A program made the translations under genes and the position numbers. Under the pieces are notes generated by a model, which did no database searches, had not been told where the DNA came from, and saw nothing but the letters and a program-made list of their open reading frames with translations. A stretch of DNA of 64,000 nucleotides. Origin: Phallusia mammillata (Eukaryota; Chordata; Ascidiacea; Phlebobranchia; Ascidiidae). Numbering within the stretch: the stretch's first letter is position 1; each line of letters opens with the position of its first letter. Shown piece after piece: positions 45,765 to 59,039 of this stretch. The stretch is from assembly GCA_003260075.1 (NCBI GenBank), contig QLIY01000003.1, positions 1-64,000 on the forward strand, in the 5' to 3' direction.

Positions 45765-48650
45765 ACTCATCATCATCCAGTGTCATGCCTGAACCAGGCT
45801 TCGGCTACCATGAAACACTGGTTTCTCTAAATGTCGCTATATCTTGCCAGTTTAAAATTATTCTCTGTTTGGATGTCTAGAAAGTCCCTCAGTTGATTAA
45901 TTAGCATTTTCCTTTTTCGTCCCGGAGAACGTTTCCCACATATTTTGCCACACGAAATTAAGTATTCTTGTTTTTATTGTCTGGTTATGTGGCCGAAAAA
46001 CTTGAGTTGTCGAAGTTTTATTGTGCTTAACAGTGATCTTTGTTGATTTGTCTGAATTAATACCTCATGTTTGGTTTTATGTCAAATAAAACAGTGAACC
46101 ACATCTCAGCCGCACTCAGGTTGTCAAACAGTTCCTTTGTGAAAGTCCAACTTTCACACCCGAAGAGTAGAACGGGCCACACATATCTTTTAAGAACTCT
46201 CACACTGGTATTTATATTTAATTTTTTGTTTGTCAATATTGTCTTGAGGTTTATGAAGTAATTTTTTGCCTGTGCAACTCTGGCTTTAATTTCATATTTG
46301 CACCGACCATCGTCTGTTATTATACAACCAATTAAGATATCTAAACCTTCGGGTTTGTTTGATTGGTTCATTTGAAATTAGTATGTTACATTTGTGCGCT
46401 CCTGCTACTTTGGCAATGACCATACATTCTGTTTTATCTTCATTCAAAGCCATTCCCATTTTCTTACTTTCTTTTTCAACTGTTGTTACCAACTTTTGAA
46501 GCTTCTTCTCGGATGTTGCAATAAGTACCGTATCATCAGCATATCGAATATTGTTGATGTTTACACCACCAACTTTGATCCCTTCTAAGTCGGCAATACT
46601 TCTTAAGATGTTTTCGCTATATAAATTAGAGGTCTGGAGATAACACACATCCCTGTCGGACACCCTTTTCTATAGTAATAGGTTCGGTTTCAGAGTCTCC
46701 CACGCGCACCAGCTGCATGTTAGTTGTAATGGTTTTGGATGATTCTCAGATCCTTGTCATCAATGTTGATGTTTTTTAACATCTGTAGCATCTGCTCATG
46801 ATTGACCCGATCAAAAGTTTCCTGTAGTCAAGAAAGCAAACATAAAGTTGTTGTTGCAATTCGATTGCTCTTTCGCTGAGTATTCTCATCACGTATATCG
46901 CATTTCGTGTCCCTTTGTCAGTCATAAACCCATATTGTTCTTCTGAAATTTTTTCTGCATTAATTTTGTTCTTCATTCGATTCATACATATTCGTAATTA
47001 GAAGTAATTTAACAATGTGACTCATAAGGCTGATTCTCCTATGATCTTTGCATTCAATTGCTCCTGCTTTTTTGTCAGTGCGACAAAAATTGACTTCCTC
47101 AGGTCTTCTTGAATTTGACCGGTGTTGCAAATGCTATTTATAAGGTGTAGGAGTAAGTCGATTCCAACATCATCCAAAGCCTTCAAAACTTCTATTGGAA
47201 TTTCATCAGGACCAACCGCCTTTCCGTTTTTCATGCTAGCCAGGGCTTTCTCAACCTCACATTTTATTATGTCTGATCCAGTTAGTGGTTGATTAAAGAT
47301 AATTGGTGGGGCGTTCCTTGTTGGATCGCTGTATAGTTCCTGAGTCTATTCTTGCCAACGATGTATAATTTCCTCTTTTTCAAACAAGATCTTTCCGGTT
47401 TTACTCTTTACACAGCCCGATTTTATCCAGTTTCCCTTCTTTCCATTGGGCTGGTTAATTTTTGGTGGGCTTCTTTCGCACTGATATTAAAAATCTTATC
47501 TATACCTCTTGACATTTTTGATTTAGAAATTCTTTATGAGCAGAGTTGCCCTTTAATTTAATAAACTTATCTAATTCCTTGTAAGTTACTTTGAAAGATT
47601 TCTTTTGGTTCTACGCTGTTTTTCCAATAAACCTCTTATTTCGTCTGTCATCCAGCTTTGCAAGTTCTCTTTCCGGACTTTCGGCAGGTAGTTTTCCATC
47701 GATATTCTCAGTGACGTTTTGATTTCCTGGAATATGTCTTCTGGTACACTTCGGTTTTTGTCATTTAAGTTTTTCAGTGCTTTACCCATTTCATGTTTCC
47801 GTACTTCCTTTAATGCTGCATTTTGCCAGGCGTCAACATTGTATTGTAGTTTTCTTACCGGTTTTCGACAAATCTTCAGGGGGGGGGGGTAGATATTTGC
47901 GACACCAGGGGCATAAAATGAATAATGTTGAGATTAGTCCTCTGCCCTTTCAGTTTGAGAAGAATGATTCTGTCAGACACAGCCAAGCATCCCATAAAAC
48001 TTCCAGCAGTTTTATTTCCCAATATAAAACCAACGCCATGCTCATGCTTGTTACCTCCAGACCATATAACTTTAAATCCTTGTTTAGTAATTTCGCCTTG
48101 GTCTGTCCATCTCATTTCAGATATGCCAAGAATATCAATTTTAATCTCTTCATCTCCAAAATCACATTTTCCACTTTTCCTTTCTGATTCAAGGTTCGTA
48201 CATTCCACGTTGCAATCCTTTTTAACTTTCATTGTTTTCGACGGGTAGCTGAATGACGATCGGGTATGTCCTGACGAACATCCCTACGGAGCGAGGTAAC
48301 TGCTCCTGACTGGAGTTGGTTACCCTTAACGCTGTTATCGCTTAATTTGTTGACTAGGCAAAAATTACAAGGATGGTTTGCCATTGCCTTTCCTTGCCGA
48401 CCCCTGCATTTAGCCAGCCTAACTGTTTCCGTCCGACACCACGAGGAGGTATGCATGCAGTAGGACTTGGGAGTGTTTTCTTCGAGAACAAAGCCACCTC
48501 CATTTTGACGGACTTGGATAGAATGTTTAACAGGTAAAAAGGTGTCTCTCCCAAACTCTTTGCCTTTCTCTCCAAGGCCCTGGTGTCTTCTATTTGTATT
48601 ACAATTTTGGTTGTAGCCTTTGACAAAACAGGCAGGTGCCTTCGCACATT
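45765..48650 (-). mobile_element. Broken non-LTR retrotransposon (APE endonuclease + reverse transcriptase)
   Basis: On the minus strand, in order: an endonuclease segment near 48232-47890 (ILGISEMRWTDQGEI, SGGNKHEHGVGFILG); a linker region near 47800-47590; then reverse-transcriptase blocks NGKAVGPDEIPIEVLKAL (47230), YGFMTDKGTRNAIYV (46930), GVNINNIRYADDTVLIATS (about 46570, catalytic YADD) and a C-terminal LLFGCESWTF block (46160). The 3' end finishes in GATGATGATGAG near 45765. Frames are interrupted by stops, shifts and a G run (47879-47889) with sequence apparently missing beside it, so the copy is dead or misassembled. Clade not assigned. Confidence 0.85.
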
Positions 48651-48823
48651 TTTAAATGTTGCTCATTCTTTGTGTATAGTGCTTATATAGGTAGCCTATA
48701 AACCCGCAAGATTTTGGAATTTCAGTTTTATGAGTCCAGTTGCTCCTTGGGTTGTGCCCAACTGATTTAGTGAGGCATGGTTTTCAGTATGTTATATGCC
48801 GTAAGTGGCTATATACACCATAC

Positions 48824-50423
48824 CAGGGGTGACCAAACTGCGGCTCCCGAGCCGCATGCAGCTCTTTAAGTCGTTGATTGCGGCTCTTTAATGTTGCACA
48901 TGTATTTCCCCATCTTGCCGAGACGTATTAACATTAGACTGACTGTTTGCAATAACCAATGTGCATTCCGAATACTGAAATGAACATTATTGTGCAGAAG
49001 CAAGCTTGCTTGTGCGTTGTAGTCAAATATATTGTCAGATTGAAGCTGTAAGTCAGGGCTGACATTAAACGCATTTTACATTTGTATTGTTGCTTATACT
49101 AGCAATAGCTGCAAAGTTTAGNCATTGCCTGAGTTGTTTTAACCTGATTATAAAGGAATGCATTCTATCACGTATTAACAATAGACTGACTGTTTGTAAT
49201 AACCGATGTACATTCCGAAAACCGAAAAGAACATTACTGTACAGAAGCGTGCTAGCTTGTGCATTGTAGTCAAATATATTGTCAGATTGAAGCTGTAAGT
49301 CTGGGCTGACATTAAAAACATTTTACATTTGTATTGCTGCTCATACTAGCAATAACTGCAAAGTTTAGACCAAAAAATGTTGTTGAGAAATAATTGCAAA
49401 AAAGTAATTAAAACAGGAAAATATAACTTTTAAAACAGAATGGGAGGAGGAGTTTCCATTCATTGATAAGTAGGGCAATTATTTTTTGACCTAAAAAACG
49501 AAAAATTTTGACCTACAAATTGAAAATTTGGACAAATTTTGACCTATGAAGAATTCAAGTAGTTAAATTACGCATTATCGTTCAAAAAGTTAAAATATGG
49601 CTAGGCTAATCTAACTAGAGCGAAAGAATGTGCAAAAGTCTAACAGAAGGGCAAAAATCTGAACATAGACCTAACCTATTCTGAAAAGGGAATGAGCTAA
49701 TTAAAAATCACTGCCAAAAAACTGCAGCTAAGACACAACGAAAATTATTCAATACATTTGTATAAACGAAAGATACATGAAGTATCTAAAGCAAAACCGA
49801 AGCAAGAGCTGCACCTAACCTGCAGCTGCCGTAAAATGACTTGGGACCTACCAAAATTTTGCACGTTTTGAGGTGTGTTGAGCATCACGCCATATCAACC
49901 TAATTGTTTCACTCACTTGATGGTTTATGATTCGCAATAATTGGGGCAATGGGCCAATTACAACAGTATAAAGTAGGCTACAAGGTGTAAAACGAATAGT
50001 TTGCTGGCAGTGCAACCTCTACAAGACCACGACAATGCAGTTTGTAAACAATTTTAACTTTGTAAACAATTTTGTATTCTAAAAATTTTGACAAAATTTT
50101 GACTTTTTTTGACAAGTCAAAAAATATTTACCCTATTGATAAGTAAACCTGTGTGTCTTATCTGTCACGCTTCGTTCAATCGCTACAAAACTAGTAACTT
50201 GAAACGTCATTACAAAGCTCAACACAAAAACAGCCTAATTTCAAAAACCTTGCAGCCCAGCTGGAGACTCACAGCATCACCACACAACAATAAATCATTA
50301 TTTAAAAGCCTACACTTGATTGTGGGTGAATAAATTCGTTTTCGATTTTTTTGTGTTGCGGCTCTTTTAAAACTAAGTTTTGTGATATGCGACTCGAGCA
50401 TGAAGCAGGTCTGACCACCCCTG
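48824..50423 (+). mobile_element. Degenerate hAT element, 1.6 kb, with BED zinc-finger relic
   Basis: Ends CAGGGGTGACCAAACTGCGGCTC and an inverse ending GTCTGACCACCCCTG. Target-site duplication CACCATAC/CACTATAC (7 of 8). Near 50140-50230 (+) a BED-type finger is readable: VCLICHASFNRYKTSNLKRH, then HK, with the C-x2-C..H-x4-5-H spacing typical of hAT transposase N-termini. The transposase body is gone. A segment of about 200 bp is tandemly repeated inside (48924-49121 and 49171-49369). One undetermined base (N) is at 49122. Confidence 0.78.
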
Positions 50424-50431
50424 CACTATAC

Positions 50432-51091
50432 GGTCATAGTCTTGACACCAGCTGCACTGATGATACCTTACAGGTCAGTATATCGTGCACTTTCGGCAGC
50501 TTATAATTTCTACATTGTTTTTTCAATGCCACCACCAACGCTTGTTGTTACACCTAGCCTTCATCACACAAACGAGTTGAAATAATTTCCTTTTGTTAGT
50601 GGTGAACCGACACGAGTCAGTATTCCAAATTTTTACTAGCATCGACATTGCTATTGCATTTAGAGTGATCAAAATCCGTTTAACATCGTGTAATGGTCAA
50701 CGAAAGTAGTACACAATCGTGTTCTTAAGATCGAAATTAAAAACGGTTTTGTTGTTCAGAATAAACAATACAGACTATATAGTTATAACGTTATAAAAAT
50801 GCGAACCTGCTGAACGCTTTTGAGTTTGGTCCATCTTTATAATTGTGACTGTGTAAAACGTTTACCTTTTAATCTTTTGGTCGTTAGTATAAAGCATAAT
50901 GTAGTTAGTAGCAACAAAACGTATCTGGACACATTTCGCGACACTTCCGAGTTACAACACACAATACAATGTTAAGAATTAGAGCAATGGTGATTCGATC
51001 CTGGACTTATATATATGTAAAAATGAGTGTGAAAAAGACGTTTTAAGCGTAGTGCGAGACGTATTCAAATGTACAAGAGTAAAAATAGGAT
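50432..51091. other. 3' flank of the thrombospondin-repeat gene
   Basis: No gene seen. AT-rich. It follows the stop of the minus-strand gene at 51092 and should contain its 3'UTR. Confidence 0.45.
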
Positions 51092-54000
51092 CTATACTGG
51101 AAGCTGAATTTCCATCGAACGTTTTCTGCGTCGCTCACTGCGTCGGAAAATGTCGGCATCTTCAAAGATTTGATCGATGTTCGTACTGTAAAAAAAATAG
51201 ATTCAGCATGTTACTTACAAAAAGCCTTTTACGGGCTGGTTTGAAGCCTTTCAGTGTATTTTGGTTTGTGATTTAATTGTGAACGAAAGATGGGTGTTCT
51301 TTGTTTTCAAAAACTCGTTTAAGAACATAAGAAAGTTTGCTCATTTACATGCACATACTGGATACTATTTGGTATCGCCCAACTCTTTTAAAGAGAAAAA
51401 CTGAAACTGAACAAAATGAAATTGAACAAAATTCCTCACTTAACGAAATCCGTCTAAAAATGTTACTTCGTGCACGACGTATAGATTGTTAACTTACCAC
51501 CGGAGCTGGGATGGTATTATACCCGGGGGACATATTCTTGAAATATTCTCCCATTGACGAGTACAACTGTTTCCCCTTAAACGAAGTTGGATAGTTATTG
51601 GGTTGGGGGGCCTTTGGCAGCAAACACTCCAGCCGCTCCATTCAATTTCGCAACATGGTCCTAAAGAAAGTCAACAAACAAACCATATGAAATTAGTAGG
51701 TTCTAGCAAATCCCAAGTAAACAACTTTACCGTGGTTACATATCCTTTCGTCTGTCCTATTTACATGTGATGTGAAGCAAAGACCATCTCCTGGCACGCC
51801 ACCCAAACAATGTCTATGTCGAACCTATGGAGAAAAATACTCGGATAACATAGGTGTGTGTTATTTCTCCAATGTAATTTTACGGTAGGCTACCCTTACT
51901 GTAAACATTGTTTTTGCTAATGTGTGTTAACTTGACATTAATCGAACCATTTTTTGCAATGAATTTAAGTGTTTAACAAAACAAAACATGCACCAGACTT
52001 TTAATCAAATTCTACTTTAAAATATTTAACTTAGTGATCTACGTTGTCAGTTACCTCGGTTCCGTTACCACATGATTTGGAGCAGAGTCCCCAGTTCGCC
52101 CAGCCTCCCCAGATGGCGCAAGGTTGAGTGTTGCAAGTCGTAAGTTGTGCTTCAAACTGACCAGTGCAACTGTGTCGCCGTGTTCTAGTTTGATCTCCTC
52201 CGCCACAAGTCCTACTACATTCACCCCATGAACTCCAATCACTCCATGTCCCAGGATCGGTGTTGCACGTGGTTGATTGGAACTGGTCTGCTAGACCACA
52301 GGTATGTGATCGCCTTCTTGATACGGTTCCACCTCCGCATGCTACAGGACATGTACTCCATGGCGTCCACTGGTTCCACTGACCAAGCTGCGTGTTGCAT
52401 TCTTGCTCGTCGACTTCGGGAGTAACTTCACATGTGTTGGTACGTATTCTAACACGATAAATCAAGATTTCATCAAACAGAAGTATAAATTTAGTTTCGT
52501 TTAATATTTAACCGTTTGCAAAAGCAAACTTTTTGTTTGTTGCAGGCCATTAGTTTTACAACACAAATCAACAAGATCCAAAAAAATACCGGCGCCTAAA
52601 TCCACCACGACACGTTTTTGAACAAGGTCCAAAAGGAGACCAGTTGCTGTAAGTCCCGTTGCCGCCGAAACAGTCACTGCGTTGGAAAAATTCACCCAAG
52701 CATCCGATTTGTCCCGCTGTCCCAGCCTGGCATTCGCGCACTCGAGTTCGAGACCCGGCACCACAGGTCTCTGAGCAGCCAGACCATTCTGTCCATCCTG
52801 ACCAGTACGGACACGGATTTGTGTTGCAGTTCTAAAATGGTTGAAACATTTGATTAGTTCCATTTCTTAGGGTAACGTTCTTAAGTAAAAGTTGAAAAAA
52901 TCGGCAATGAACCATCCCAGTAAACACCTTACGACAACCCCGACAAAATAAGTCACATCCATTGCAAGTTTGCTACAGGTTCTATGGACAATATCATGTT
53001 CTGCTGTTAGTTTCCTACCCTTATATCATCATCATTTGGAAGTCCACAAGAATGGGATCTTGTGCGACCTCTTGTTCCTGCATCGCAAGTTTTGCTGCAT
53101 GAAGACCAATCTCCCCAAGCTGTATAATCACCTTGGAATGTGTTGCACTGGCCCACTTGCGTGTCAATGTCGGGAAGGCAGCTGTGAGTTCGGGTCTGCC
53201 AACCAAAATTGCAAAATGGTTCAGTTTACTAAGTGGTTTACTGATTTATACATATCTTATGGTGCGTTAAATCAAGTGAAAAAAGCCAATCGTCGCATAC
53301 CCTGGTGTATTCTCCTCCCCCACAAGTCCTATCACACGGTGACCAAGGTCCCCAATTGTTCCAGAATCCTGCATTAATGTTACAAGCAGAAGTCTCTTCG
53401 TCCACTTCGCCGGTGCATGACTGAACGCGTCTGCGTGACCAAAATCCTCCTGGGCAAGTTAGGGAGCAAGAACTCCACTGCGACCAGGGACTGTACGCCC
53501 CTGAACACATTTTGTTATTAAAAACTGCAAGCATGTCTCGGGGAAACTGATTTTAATCACTGCTAAACAAAAAGAGTTGTAGTTGTTTTCAGTGCTGAAT
53601 TATTTTTACCTGCGAAAGTGTTGCAAGCAATTGTTTGTGACTGCGGCGGAAGTCCACATGTGTGACCGCGGGTTCTTGTCGTGTTTCCACCAGCGCATGA
53701 AGCCTAAATACAAAGCAAACCTTTTCTGCATAATTTTCCCAAAAGGCATCTAAGGCGACTTACGGTGCATGCTGACCAAGCAGTCCAGCTCGTCCATGTT
53801 CCTGAACCAAGGTTGCAGTTTTCTTCCTCAGATATATCCCCGTCACACCCAAGCTGACCAAATTGACCGTTAAAACAGACTCGGCTCCTAGTTCTTCTAC
53901 CTGTAAAAGAAAGGTACAAAAACTTACGAACGGTTGAAACTTATGTAAGCAATAACTTGTTAAACATTACCGGCTTCGTGAGAATTACTTAAAATTTGTT

Positions 54001-57000
54001 GTAATACAACAGAAGCAATTAAGCAACACACAATTAGAGGACTTTGATCAACGTTATACCTTGGAAGCAGGTGAATGAACAACTTGACCATGGACCCCAA
54101 GGACCCCAAATGGGACAAAGATTTCCGTTACAGGTTTGCGATTGAACAGAAGGGTCAGTCCTGCAGTTGCTTGTCCTGCTTCTGGTCCTGAATCCTCCCC
54201 CGCATGATTTCGAGCAAAAGCCCCAACTTGACCAGTCACTTATCACTTCAGGTACTGTTTAGGAAATTAGGTTTAAAAGAAAATAAAGCTGCTTATCTGC
54301 CATGTCTGTGTCGGTAATAAAGAGCTAGGATAAAATCTGGCTGGTTATTTTAATAATACCACAGTAAAACATTGACATAAACGATTTTCCCAAATTTGAT
54401 AAAAAATTTACCACTACAAGTAGACTTATTGAATGGTACGTTGTAGCTTTGTTTTTAAATCTTGTCTGCTGCTTGCATTACAAAGCCTTAAATCAAACCA
54501 CAAAGATGGCCGAGTAGTTATCGTAAGCAATTTGTGCTCAAACGGTTGTTGGTTCTTATCTCGTCTCGACCTTAAGTGCTTCCCCGAGTAATAAACTTGA
54601 GCACATTCCTTTAAATCACAGAAACTTGCTGTGCCAAATACAAAGGCGACCAAGCTTGACATTCGTAACACAAGCGTCAGGGACTTAGTTTTCAAACCAG
54701 ACCAAACAATTGCAGCGTTAGACAAAGAACCTTATCTCTTAATTTATGTTGTCACGTTGTTACACCTAATATATTTTGTACCTGTGCAACCTTCGATGTC
54801 AGTGGCAACTGGAAGGTTGGAGCAAGTGCTGAACCTCGCACGTTCCCGCTGGCCAGTAAAGCAGCTGACGCTGCAGTCACCCCAATTTTGCCATGGCAGA
54901 ATATCGCAGCACTGGTCGGTTGCACAAGCACGCGTCTATAAAACAAGCGCTTGCACTTAAATTGTTTTTTAATGCTTTGTCTATGAATTTATGTTCTTTT
55001 ATCACGGCATGACGTTGCGGACAAAAATACATTGAATTATAACTAGTTTTTTATAAAGCAACTGAGTTTCCTTCACTTTAAAGTTAAAAGGGGGATATGA
55101 GTTAAGTAAAACTTTAATTACGTCGACTTGATCCTGTTGTCCGCAGAAACCACGGCGACTTCGTGTCTGGTCGGCACCCCCACAAGAGCGCGGACAAGGT
55201 CCAAACAACGACCAAGGACCAAAGTACGGCTGTCGTCCACACGATTCAGTTTGTCTATCTGGATCCAAGCCGCAGTTGTGGAATCTGAATCGCTCTCTTT
55301 CGCCTATATTTTAACATAAAAGCAATTAATATTTTTCAATATTTGATGGAACTTTCCCTTGCAACCAATTCAATCTTGGACCAATTCAAACTTGTTAAGA
55401 AGTTGGATCACGTCAAAAACTAACACTTTACCAACCTTAACCAAGACCTGAAACTAATATATTTTTTTGCGAAGATTAAAATTTATCTAATTCCAGCAGT
55501 ATTAGATAAAAAGCCACTAAACATATATTATCTGAAATGAGCTAATTATTTTTTTTGCCACAAACCTTATCAAAAACATACGCAAGTTGACATGCACAGT
55601 CGATTACAAAGTGTAAACCAAGGTAAAAACAAAGAAATGGGTGCTGCATACCAAACAGCGGTTCGGTAACCTTCGTAGTTAGGTGCGTGTATTGAAATAA
55701 ATAAATATTACCAACCGAACTATACAGCTAACAATTGTCCTTGTAGTTTGTCTTTAGTGTAATCTTATTAAAAATGCAAGAGAAGAGAAAACTTACCGCC
55801 AGCACAGAGTTGTGAGCAAGCTCCCCAAGCACCCCAGTTGCCATACGAGCCTCCACTTCCGCAGTTTTGTTCTTCAACATTTGGTGTAAGAAGACATTCA
55901 TGAAGTTGGGTTCGTCTCTATAATGTGGTCATCCACGTACATTTTTTGACCACTCTTTTACAAAATGTTGTTTAAGCTTACCCTTGTTCCAAAGCAGGTT
56001 GAGGTGCACGCTGTCCATTCACCAAATGGCAGGAAATTACCGGGTCCACCACACTGTTCAATATCCTCTCTTGCAGGGAGACCGCAATTATGTTGATTAA
56101 ACCGTCTACGCGAGCCACCGGCGCATGTTAGTGAGCACTGAGACCATTGTCCCCAACCGACGTAAAAACCAGGTTGAGTGTTGCAAGGTCTACAAATAAT
56201 TCGTAAACATCAATTTGGTGTTCGAATCGCGATCGAACGACCGGGGTCCGTCATTTTTATTTATTTAAACTTTTAAACTAACCGGGTAACGACTTCTGGC
56301 TTTCGGTTTTGGGGGCACTTTAGTGTACGTGATCTTGACTGAGTACCTCCGCCGCACGTTTTTGTGCAGACGCCCCACTGCGTCCAATCATTATAACCTC
56401 CAGTTTGACCACAGAATGCAGTCTGTTCCTGAACCGTTGTTCGGCAGGTGTGGCCACGAGTTCGTTGTTTTAGGCCACCAGGGCATGTTCTGCTACAATC
56501 TCCCCAACTCCCCCATTCTGTCCATGCTCCGTTTCCAATGATGCAAAACTGTGACCAGATACAGTTTTGGGTTTGGGTTTTCTTATTTGTCACGCGTTTT
56601 TTATATCGTAGTCACAAACATTGAGCATTCCGCAATAGCCTACAGCAAAAGATATTTTCACACTTACCCTGTTTTGAATTCTGGCCGAAACACTCGTGCA
56701 TGTGTTCACACTTGTGCGAGTTGCTTCACCATAACCGCATGTCTTGGAGCAACCTGACCATGCCGACCAATCTCCAAAGGTGCAGCAAATCTGAACATTG
56801 CAAGCTTCAGCAACCCTTTCCACTCCTGTTTGTCCTACTCCAAGTGAGTTGGCTTTAAAGCAAAAAGATTGTACTTAAATGGACTGTCTCCGTGTACAGT
56901 GTGTTAAACAACTTACGACATGAGTGGACTCGTGTGCGAAATCGTTCACCAGTCCCACAGGGCCTGCTGCAAGTTGACCACGACGAATACAATCCCCAGG

Positions 57001-58960
57001 CTCCTGGTCCGCCGCAATTTTCTTGTTCCGTCTGTCAACATGTTTCATTTAAATACAGTGTTTTAGATTAAAGTTCTGGTTTGGATTTAACACTATTAGT
57101 GCTTAAACATTGAGAAACTATAAAAATAACGGCTTTTGTATGACCATCTTGTTGCTTGGGAAACTAAATAGCCTACTGCTCATAAAAAACCCCCCCCCCT
57201 TAGTGCTTAAACATTGAGAAACTATAAAAATAACGGCTTTTGTATGAACATCTTGTTGCTTGGGAAACTAAATAGCCTACTGCTCATAAAAAGCACACCT
57301 TATTTAGTTTATGTTTACCAAATGTCCCTACCCTTATCTCTCCGGAACAGACTTGAACTTGACTTCTGCTGCGAGTTCCACCAGTGCAAGTTAGAGAACA
57401 TGGGCCCCATGATCGCCAATTGCCGTAAAACCCTTAATAGATGCGATAAGTTAAAAAAGTTGCCTCCTAAATTGTCTCTTTCGAAAGTGACTATCTTACC
57501 TCCGGTTCCACAAGGTTCTGTTGCAGTGTCAACAGGTCTACACGGATGGAAACGGCTCCTGCTTCTGGAACCTGAACATGTATTGGAGCACGAACCCCAA
57601 GCCGACCATTCGCCGTAGTCACCATCGTCTCCGCACGGAGAGACATCTAACTGAATACTATTGGTGCAGGAATGTGTGCGAGTTCGTCTCATGTCACCTC
57701 CGGCGCAAGTTTTTGAGCATGTACCGAATTGACCCCTGACCACGGAAGATCAAAATATTTAAGAACATACAAAAATTCATTCCGTAAAACAATATTCCTA
57801 ATATATTTACCAGCTTCCAAAATCGCCCGCAAGACCGCATGGTCTGGTTTCGAATTGTGTTTGTCTACACGAATGAGCACGTTGCCGTGATTGAGTTCCA
57901 CCAGGGCAAGTTCTGTCACACGAGCTCCACATTGACCAGTCACCGTAATTTCCAGGACCTTTTTGGAAATTACAAAATATCACACAAGGCCAACAATGAC
58001 AGTTTATTATCGACACTATTATTAACTAACAAATTTGTAGGGAAATTACAAAATGCAATTTAGTGGAAGTACGATTATCTGGTAACTGTTTAATTGTAAC
58101 AAAGCCTGTCGTACTTTTAAGTCCACTGATCTGCGTTAGTCGGAGTTAGGCTTAAATAATTTTATCTATCGTAAAACCTACCCAAGTTGCACGGCTCAGA
58201 TTGAACTTCTACCGGAATAAAAGGACATACGTCCGAACGTCTTCTGGTTCTTGAACCCTGTTGCAAAAATGTGTAATAACGAAATTTATTGACTAAAATC
58301 TTACACTAGTCCCTCTTACTTGGTTGCACGTTCTATCACAAGGTGACCATTCGCTCCATGGTTGTCTTCTGCAGCAGATGGCTGTTCCACATACATCAAC
58401 TTGAGTCTCAGAATCAAGGCAAGTGTGTAACTGTTGATAGGAGGGAATAAATGTTATTTCAATAGTTTTATACACAACACGACTGTCGCGATTGGTGTGG
58501 TTAAAACCCATCAGCGATTTAAAAGAACACGTTTTTTAGTGTGCAATGACTTGATTATACACATGCTTACTCGGGTTCTTGTTCGAGTACCCCCTCCGCA
58601 CGAAACCTGACAACCCGACCAAGCACCCCAGGGCCTGAAAAAGCCGGTACCACCATCGCAATCTCTCTGCTGAACTGTAGTTCCAACGCAACCTGTTTGT
58701 TAAACAGATATGGGATAAAATGAATACTTTTTATTTTGGGGTGATTTTTGTTCGGTAACCTTAGTCGGTTTATTTGACAACCCCAAATAAAAAAATACAT
58801 TCCGAATAAGGACCGCTAGTTAGATTAGACAAGGACAGATATGTCACAAGTGTGGTTGGCATCATCTTAGGCCCGAATTCGACCCCTTTTTGTCCAAACC
58901 GACGCTGTATTGATGAACCCTGATAAGTAATTGATAGTTGCTTTACCTGTGTTGCCAACT

Positions 58961-59039
<79 letters not shown>

